A stretch of 64,000 nt of DNA, taken from contig JACZVC010000009.1 in NCBI GenBank assembly GCA_022572885.1, positions 27,284-91,283 on the forward strand, given 5' to 3'. Each line of letters opens with the position of its first letter. Within the stretch, counting starts at the first letter, position 1. The notes below the pieces were generated by a model. That model did not search any database and had not been told where the DNA came from. It worked only from the letters and a program-made list of their open reading frames with translations. The translations under genes and the position numbers were made by a program. Source of the stretch: Pseudomonadota bacterium (GTDB taxonomy: Bacteria > Pseudomonadota > Gammaproteobacteria > Steroidobacterales > MnTg04). Of the stretch, positions 59,475 through 64,000 are shown piece after piece.

Positions 59475-59969
59475 TCAATTCGCTTCGCTCAGCCACTGCT
59501 GGAGTATCAGACGGGCGGCTTCCTGGTCGATCAGATTGCGGCTGATGCGTTTCTTGCGCAGCCCGCTACGTCGTTCCTCACGCAACCGGTCCAGCGCTTC
59601 GCTGGAACTCAATCTCTCATCGATCGCCTGAACGGGTATGCCGCTTCTTTGTCTCAGTTCGGCAGCGAACAGCAAGGATAGCCGCGACATTTCGCTTGGG
59701 CTGCCATCCATGTTGCATGGATAACCCACCAGCAATATAACCGGATGCCAGTCACGCAGTATTTTCTCGATCGCCAGCCAGTCCGGTCCGCTCGCCGAAT
59801 GTGCCACGACGGTGAGTCCGCGGGCATTGCCAAGCAAGGTTTCGCCGATAGCGACACCGATCCGTTTCAGGCCGAAATCGAAAGCGATCAGCGTGCCTTT
59901 GGCGTTCTTCGAGGCCTGCTTATTGAAATCGGCCAGCTCCCGCGGCTCGCCATTGCCGTTATCAGGCAT
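59475..59969 (-). CDS. ruvX: YqgF/RuvX RNase H-fold protein
   Basis: The protein is 164 residues with the RNase-H-like fold: IAFDFGLKRIGVAIG at the start carries the first Asp, DERLSSSEALDRL the second acidic region, and DQEAARLILQQWL the closing Asp. In E. coli YqgF takes part in rRNA 16S 5'-end maturation; a Holliday junction role is also proposed. ATG 59969 lies inside the end of yqgE (8-base overlap). The longer open frame upstream is within yqgE and is not real. Confidence 0.95.
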   Translation of the reverse strand: MPDNGNGEPRELADFNKQASKNAKGTLIAFDFGLKRIGVAIGETLLGNARGLTVVAHSASGPDWLAIEKILRDWHPVILLVGYPCNMDGSPSEMSRLSLLFAAELRQRSGIPVQAIDERLSSSEALDRLREERRSGLRKKRISRNLIDQEAARLILQQWLSEAN

Positions 59970-60525
59970 GGCCAGCGTAATTGCTGATACTTTTAACATC
60001 CACGCCGAGCAGGGCTGCGGCGGACTCCCAACGTTTGTCATAGGGTGTTTCAAACAGTATTTCATAGCTCGATGGCACGGTGAGCCACGCATTTTCCACC
60101 ACTTCCTGCTCCAGTTGTCCAGCCGTCCAGCCGGCATAACCCAGCGCGACGATGGCTTGGTCGGGGCCTTCCCCCTTGGCCATCGCCCGCAGGACATCCT
60201 GCGATGTGGTTACCTGGATTTTGTCGCCTGTTTCCATACTGGAGTCCCACTGGCCCCTGGGGTTGTGCAACACGAACCCGCGCTGCGGTTGCACCGGCCC
60301 GCCGAGGAGTATCGGCGCTGTCTCACTGACATCGAGGCTGCGCTCGAGATTGAGCTGGTCGAAGATATCGCCGAGGTTGAGGTTCATCGGGCGATTGATG
60401 GTGATCCCCAGCGCACCCTGTTCATTATGCTCGCAAATATAAGTCACGCTGTGGTGAAAGTTGGGGTCTCCCATTGCCGGCATCGCAATCAGAAAGTGAT
60501 CGTTCAGAAAGGTGTCTTTGGACAT
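59962..60525 (-). CDS. yqgE: YqgE/AlgH family protein
   Basis: The protein is 187 residues: FLIAMPAMGDPNFHHSVTYICEH at the start and GGPVQPQRGFVLH are the family signatures. In Pseudomonas AlgH was linked to alginate regulation; the fold suggests a nucleotide- or protein-binding role, not proven. The ATG at 60525 is at the conserved start MSKDTFLNDHF. It lies between tonB and ruvX, the common order in gammaproteobacteria. Confidence 0.95.
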   Translation of the reverse strand: MSKDTFLNDHFLIAMPAMGDPNFHHSVTYICEHNEQGALGITINRPMNLNLGDIFDQLNLERSLDVSETAPILLGGPVQPQRGFVLHNPRGQWDSSMETGDKIQVTTSQDVLRAMAKGEGPDQAIVALGYAGWTAGQLEQEVVENAWLTVPSSYEILFETPYDKRWESAAALLGVDVKSISNYAGHA

Positions 60526-60587
60526 GCCCCAAGTATAGGCGAAGGACCAACGGAATCGGGACAATTTATTCCCGGTTTGGCACAACG

Positions 60588-61439
60588 CTACTCGCCGGCG
60601 ATGAATTGCCACTCATAGGCGAAGCGGACGACATCGTACTTCTTTCTCAACTCGTCCGGGAACGGGTCGAATGGCGCCGCCAGGCGCAGGGTCCGCAGCG
60701 CAGCTTCATCCAGGTGTCGCTGGCCGGAGGATCTTAAGACCACGATCTCGCGCAACAGCCCGTCCGACTGAACAACGACCTCCAGCGTGGGGTTGCGTGC
60801 GCCGTTGGCATTCCCCGGGTAGTTCAATGTGCCGACTTTTTCGATCTTGCGTTTCCATGAGTCCAGGTAAACGGCGATATCGGAGGTGGTTGTATCGGCT
60901 GTAATGAGCAGCTCCCGAGTGCCTTTGAGTTGCGCGTTTTCATCGATATCGACGATGACATCCAGGCTCAAGTCATTCTGTTGCCGATCGGTTGGGCGTT
61001 GGCGCATCAGCTCCGGCTGCTCGCTCGGGTCCGGCACCGTACTCACCTTGCGCTCGTTTTCGGCGCGGCTGGCCAGGACTTCGCGTTGCTGGGTGCGTGA
61101 GCCGGGATCGGCAAAATCGAGATCCCTGCCGCCGGGCATGCCATCCTGCGGCAGGCTCGCCGGGGCTGGTAACGGGGTTGTCGGTACGCTCGATTCGGAA
61201 TTGGTGCCGCTGCCGGCCTGGCTGGATTGCGCCTGGTATTCCGCTTCGCGCGGATCCTTGTCATCCGTCGAATTAATCAGTAAAGCGACCTGCAGCGATG
61301 GCCGGTAAGGCTGGTCGGTTGGCAGCACAGGCGCAAAGCTGATACCGAGGATGACGATGCCGTGGAAAACGACGGCGACAAAAATGGTCGTGGCCATCCT
61401 GTCCTTGATCGTGGTCTCTGCCGTCAGTTGATCGCTCAT
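60588..61439 (-). CDS. tonB: TonB-family energy transducer
   Basis: The protein is 283 residues: an N-terminal membrane helix (about 15-38, with FVAVVFHGIVILGI), a long disordered periplasmic linker rich in Pro, Gln and Ser (about 45-190), and a TonB C-terminal domain (about 195-280). It passes proton-motive energy to outer-membrane receptors. The linker has few Lys-Pro repeats. exbB and exbD are not adjacent; in relatives gshB often precedes this gene, but not in this window. Confidence 0.9.
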   Translation of the reverse strand: MSDQLTAETTIKDRMATTIFVAVVFHGIVILGISFAPVLPTDQPYRPSLQVALLINSTDDKDPREAEYQAQSSQAGSGTNSESSVPTTPLPAPASLPQDGMPGGRDLDFADPGSRTQQREVLASRAENERKVSTVPDPSEQPELMRQRPTDRQQNDLSLDVIVDIDENAQLKGTRELLITADTTTSDIAVYLDSWKRKIEKVGTLNYPGNANGARNPTLEVVVQSDGLLREIVVLRSSGQRHLDEAALRTLRLAAPFDPFPDELRKKYDVVRFAYEWQFIAGE

Positions 61440-61508
61440 CTGATTATCCGCATGCCGATAACGCCAAGCTAACCGGCGCAGTCTTGCTGCGTTCGGCTCA
61501 TCGGCTTG

Positions 61509-61880
61509 TTATTTGGCAAAATATTCAACATCAGGCAGCCCTTCAAAGTCACTGGCCTGGGTCCATAAAGTTGCATTGAATTTTTGTGCAGTAGCAAAAA
61601 TTATACTATCTGCAAGTGGCAGCTTGTTAACGACACCATAGTTCGCAGCATCTATCGCCAACTGACTATCAAGTGAAATAACTCTAGCTTGCTTCATCTG
61701 TGCAATTACCGCTAACGCGGCTTCTTCATCGCGTTGACGCAGCACATGTTTGAAAACCTCGGCGATTGTAATGCTCGGAACCAGTAGCAAATCCAATGCT
61801 TCAATTGCTTTTGCAAAAGCGGCAGAGTTCTTGTCACCGGCAAAATATGATAGCCAGGCTGATGAATCGACTACATTCAT
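61509..61880 (-). CDS. VapC-like PIN-domain toxin
   Basis: The protein is 123 residues, a PIN ribonuclease with acidic residues D5, E41, D91 and D111 in the expected positions (VVDSSAW, TIAEVFK, LADSIIFATA, ASDF). VapC toxins cut tRNA or rRNA. The start overlaps the antitoxin stop by 4 bases (ATGA), the normal coupled order. The local DNA is AT-richer than the neighbours, suggesting transfer. Confidence 0.9.
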   Translation of the reverse strand: MNVVDSSAWLSYFAGDKNSAAFAKAIEALDLLLVPSITIAEVFKHVLRQRDEEAALAVIAQMKQARVISLDSQLAIDAANYGVVNKLPLADSIIFATAQKFNATLWTQASDFEGLPDVEYFAK

Positions 61881-62083
61881 ATTCGGTCTTCATCTCTTTT
61901 TATTTCAGTATCCATGCCTTTTAGATAGCCTCTCATTTCCTTTATGGGCTTGACGGGTATAAGTTCGATTCGATTCTGGTAAACGAGCATCTGAATCTTT
62001 TGCCCAGAGAAGATGCCCATTGATTCCCGAACTTCTTTGGGGATCACGACTTGAAATTTTGGCGAGACAGTGACAGCAGTCAT
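61877..62083 (-). CDS. AbrB/MazE-type antitoxin of the PIN toxin
   Basis: The protein is 68 residues with a swapped-hairpin AbrB domain (VTVSPKFQVVIPKEVRESMGI, then MLVYQNRIELIPV) and a charged C-terminal tail that should bind the toxin. It also represses its own promoter in related systems. AAAGG lies about 8 bases before the ATG. Direct and inverted repeats upstream (62097-62135) are candidate operators. Confidence 0.9.
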   Translation of the reverse strand: MTAVTVSPKFQVVIPKEVRESMGIFSGQKIQMLVYQNRIELIPVKPIKEMRGYLKGMDTEIKRDEDRI

Positions 62084-62096
62084 AATGTGACCTTTT

Positions 62097-62135
62097 TATC
62101 GATGATATAGTGGTATTACGGTATTGCTATCGATA
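62097..62135. promoter_or_regulatory. Candidate operator of the toxin-antitoxin pair
   Basis: TATCGAT at 62097-62103 and TATCGATA at 62128-62135 are 31 bp apart (three helix turns) and flank a direct repeat GGTATT-AC-GGTATT (62112-62125). This lies 14-50 bases before the antitoxin ATG, where an AbrB-type repressor would bind. A TTGACA further upstream lacks a well-spaced -10 box. Confidence 0.5.
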
Positions 62136-62219
62136 GTGTTTGTCAAGCTATCTAACGCCCGCGTAATAGGCACGTGCCTGCGAGCTTGATACTTGTCGTG
62201 CTTTTTATGTGAGTTGCGC

Positions 62220-62540
62220 CTACATGGCTTCGTGCTGTTCCGTCTTAAATGGCGGTTGCCGAGGGAAACAAATGTCATCCTTTGAGAACTGTACCGGTGG
62301 ATGACAACTGTCCGTCCACATATGAACCTTCCGTGGGAAAACGGAGCAATCATCAAAACTTCCGCCTTCAAAACCTCGCCAGCCCGGCACCAGCTCCAGC
62401 GTCCAGGTAATGGAGGAACCACATCTTTCGCAAAATTGAATATCCAGCCATCGACCACTTGCATCTGAAATATGGCGAAAGCTCTTCAATGGGCCTTCGA
62501 TAGACTTGACTGCATTTTTCTTGAAATCATCTTTTCGCAA
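62220..62540 (-). pseudogene. 5'-truncated GFA-family (glutathione-formaldehyde-like) gene
   Basis: The 106 residues match only the C-terminal two thirds of GFA/Mss4-like zinc proteins: ISDASGRWLDIQFCERCGSSITW carries the second CxxC, and FEGGSFDD...HMWTDSCHPP is the usual end. The N-terminal CxCG and CHCxxC zinc ligands are missing, because the upstream DNA is the end of the kelch gene. The frame starts only with TTG right after a stop. It is probably an inactive remnant cut by the insertion of its neighbour. Confidence 0.75.
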
Positions 62541-63660
62541 TTAACCACGCGGACGCGGAAGGAAGGATTCGTTCGTCATAGCCTCCGACGACCAGCACCT
62601 TCCCTGAGGGAAGGAGAAGTGCCGATGCAAACATCTGTGGACCAGACAGCTTTTCTCCGGTTTCCACGAATATTTGTGAGCCAGGCTGAAGAAGCTCGTT
62701 TCGAACGGCGCCGCCGGCGACGAGTACCGCTCCGGATTGCAATAAAACCAGTGAGTGGCGAATCTTGTGACGCGCCCAGCGCATTTGAGGTCCTGGACTG
62801 AATTTTCCGGTGTTTGGTTCGTAGTATTCGGTACTCGCGTAGCGACCACGAAAATCTCGCGCATCCGAACCACCAACAATCAGAACTCTTCCATCCGGTA
62901 GCAGCAGGCCGGCATGCTTATGCCGCGGTACCGTCATATCACCGGTGGGGCTAAATTCCCCTGTAGCCGGATCATATATCTCCGCAGATTGCAGAATTTC
63001 GCCTCTGGCGCGGTGGCCGCCAGTCACCAAAACTCGACCATCGGTGAGGGCAACTGCTACATGTGCGCCACGACCAACGCTCATTTGCCCTGACAAGGAG
63101 AACTTCGATGTGTCGGGATTAAAAACCTCACTGCTATTCAGGCCAGATCCTGGCCGCGGCTCGCCACCCGTGATAAGTATACGACCATCCTCGAGTGCGG
63201 TGGCAACGGGTCCAATACGCGCTACAGACATGGCATTTATTGGAACAAATGAGTTCCTTTTGGAATCGTAAATTTCCGCACTCATCGTACCATTCTGACC
63301 CGTCCAGCCACCGACGATAAGTATTCTTCCGTCCTTTAGCAGGATGCTTGCATGGCTCGTCCTTGGCTCGACCATATTTCCTGCAGGAGAAAAAGTATTT
63401 TTGGATGAATCGAATAATTCCGCAGAGCGATGAATGATTTCGCAACCACGTCGAGCGCAACCACCCGAAACCAACACCAGCCCGTTTGTAAGTGCCGTAA
63501 TTTGATGCGCCGCTCTTCCGACAGACATTTGAATAATTCGAGTATTTTCTTTTGAACCGCCTTCTGCGGCTACTGCATCGCCATGTTTCACAGTTGCCGC
63601 GAAAAACACGACACTACCTCCACATATGATTATCTGCATGGATTTCATCAATTTTTTCAT
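62527..63660 (-). CDS. Exported kelch-repeat protein
   Basis: The protein is 377 residues with a signal peptide (about 1-32) and six kelch blades, each with an L.DGR.L..GG strand pair and SAE.YD...(N).F..-type turns. It should form a beta-propeller in the periplasm or outside. Galactose-oxidase copper ligands are not evident, so a binding rather than oxidase role is likelier. Base composition is lower in GC than the core genes nearby. Its last 14 bases overlap the truncated GFA frame. Confidence 0.85.
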   Translation of the reverse strand: MKKLMKSMQIIICGGSVVFFAATVKHGDAVAAEGGSKENTRIIQMSVGRAAHQITALTNGLVLVSGGCARRGCEIIHRSAELFDSSKNTFSPAGNMVEPRTSHASILLKDGRILIVGGWTGQNGTMSAEIYDSKRNSFVPINAMSVARIGPVATALEDGRILITGGEPRPGSGLNSSEVFNPDTSKFSLSGQMSVGRGAHVAVALTDGRVLVTGGHRARGEILQSAEIYDPATGEFSPTGDMTVPRHKHAGLLLPDGRVLIVGGSDARDFRGRYASTEYYEPNTGKFSPGPQMRWARHKIRHSLVLLQSGAVLVAGGAVRNELLQPGSQIFVETGEKLSGPQMFASALLLPSGKVLVVGGYDERILPSASAWLIAKR

Positions 63661-63716
63661 TGGAATTCCTAATGGGGTGCTGAATGAATGGCGGTTAATT
63701 GTAACGGGCAGATGTC

Positions 63717-64000
63717 CTATGGTTTATCGACAATGACGATACGCATTTCGTCCGGGTTTTCCAGCATTACCCTTTTCGCCATCGCCGCGGTCATTTCCAG
63801 GTGCCCGTCGCTGGCGACCAGCATCACCAGTTCGATGCCCAGGGCCTCGGCGAGTTCCGGCCATTCGCCCGGCCCCGCGACGAACAGCGCCGTTGCCGAT
63901 GCATCGGCGAGTGCGCCGTTGCCGGCGATGACGGTCAGCGACACGGTGCCGATCGCGGGATAGCCTGTCTCCGGGTCAAGAATATGGTGATAGCGAACCC
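63717..64000 (-). CDS. apbE: FAD:protein FMN transferase, C-terminal part (cut by window edge)
   Basis: The minus strand reads the end of an ApbE protein: HHILDPETGYP at the window edge is the family signature, then a VSLTVIAGNGALADASATALFVAG segment (in which DA-x-ATA is the Mg-binding/conserved end), and an ordinary closing strand. ApbE attaches FMN to Thr/Ser of proteins such as NqrB, NqrC and RnfG after export. Most of the protein lies beyond 64000, so signal and length are unknown. Confidence 0.93.
   Translation of the reverse strand, partial: VRYHHILDPETGYPAIGTVSLTVIAGNGALADASATALFVAGPGEWPELAEALGIELVMLVASDGHLEMTAAMAKRVMLENPDEMRIVIVDKP

Noticed and set aside
1..64000. CRISPR arrays, insertion sequences, prophage genes, rRNA or replication origin
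   Set aside because: No regularly spaced repeats, transposase or integrase motifs, phage structural genes, rRNA sequence or DnaA-box cluster were found on reading.

Overview
The window reads as a stretch of chromosome from a high-GC gammaproteobacterium (inference). Supporting layouts are rpsU-yqeY-dnaG-rpoD facing away from tsaD, yggS facing away from pilT-pilU, and tonB-yqgE-ruvX-pyrB. A split B12-dependent ribonucleotide reductase (nrdJa/nrdJb) is, from memory, also known in Pseudomonas. The species cannot be named from sequence alone; an environmental or marine lineage is a guess. Most of the DNA is densely packed core genome. No rRNA, CRISPR array, insertion sequence, prophage or replication origin was seen.

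Layout. 0-3 kb: a cut-off EAL-domain gene, an Mpo1-like membrane protein, gshA and a small lipoprotein. 3-7 kb: a class IV aminotransferase overlapping a sulfotransferase-like gene, a divergent class V aminotransferase and an isoaspartyl peptidase. 7-15 kb: envelope functions (a sorted surface metalloprotease, an M48 lipoprotein peptidase, an SH3-coiled-coil protein, an ArsR-type regulator with a twin-palindrome operator, and a receiver-like/TonB fusion). 15-22 kb: tRNA(CAU), rpoD, dnaG, yqeY and rpsU, then tsaD, folB, folK and a pteridine reductase. 22-30 kb: a MidA-type methyltransferase, uppP, cca, a lipoprotein peptidase, an NDUFA9-like reductase, a TauE exporter and a DegQ-type protease. 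30-37 kb: hsp20 and a dnaJ-like gene, each with a heat-shock-type promoter; the split nrdJ system with NrdR boxes; and a MerR regulator next to a 20-bp inverted repeat.

37-54 kb: an FAD oxidase, YccF, pruA, an EI24/CysZ remnant, an M49-like lipoprotein, an L,D-transpeptidase, an orphan ParA surrounded by microprotein genes, msrB, FKBP, a phosphatase, an amidohydrolase, rocD, a TerB-like protein, yggT and yggS. 54-57.5 kb: three tandem pilus-retraction ATPases. 57.5-61.4 kb: pyrK, pyrB, ruvX, yqgE and tonB. 61.5-63.7 kb: a lower-GC accessory spot with a PIN/AbrB toxin-antitoxin pair, a truncated GFA-family gene and a kelch-repeat protein. The window ends inside apbE.

How the parts fit. rocD and pruA together convert ornithine to glutamate. 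folB, folK and the pteridine reductase form a folate/pterin cluster. DegQ, Hsp20, the DnaJ-like protein, MsrB and FKBP serve protein quality control. Three TonB-C-containing proteins, several lipoprotein peptidases and the pilus motors point to an active cell surface. The least expected items are the receiver-TM-helical-TonB fusion, the extra frame between nrdJa and nrdJb, the third PilU-like motor, the parA neighbourhood of microproteins, and the hairpin directly after the rpsU promoter.
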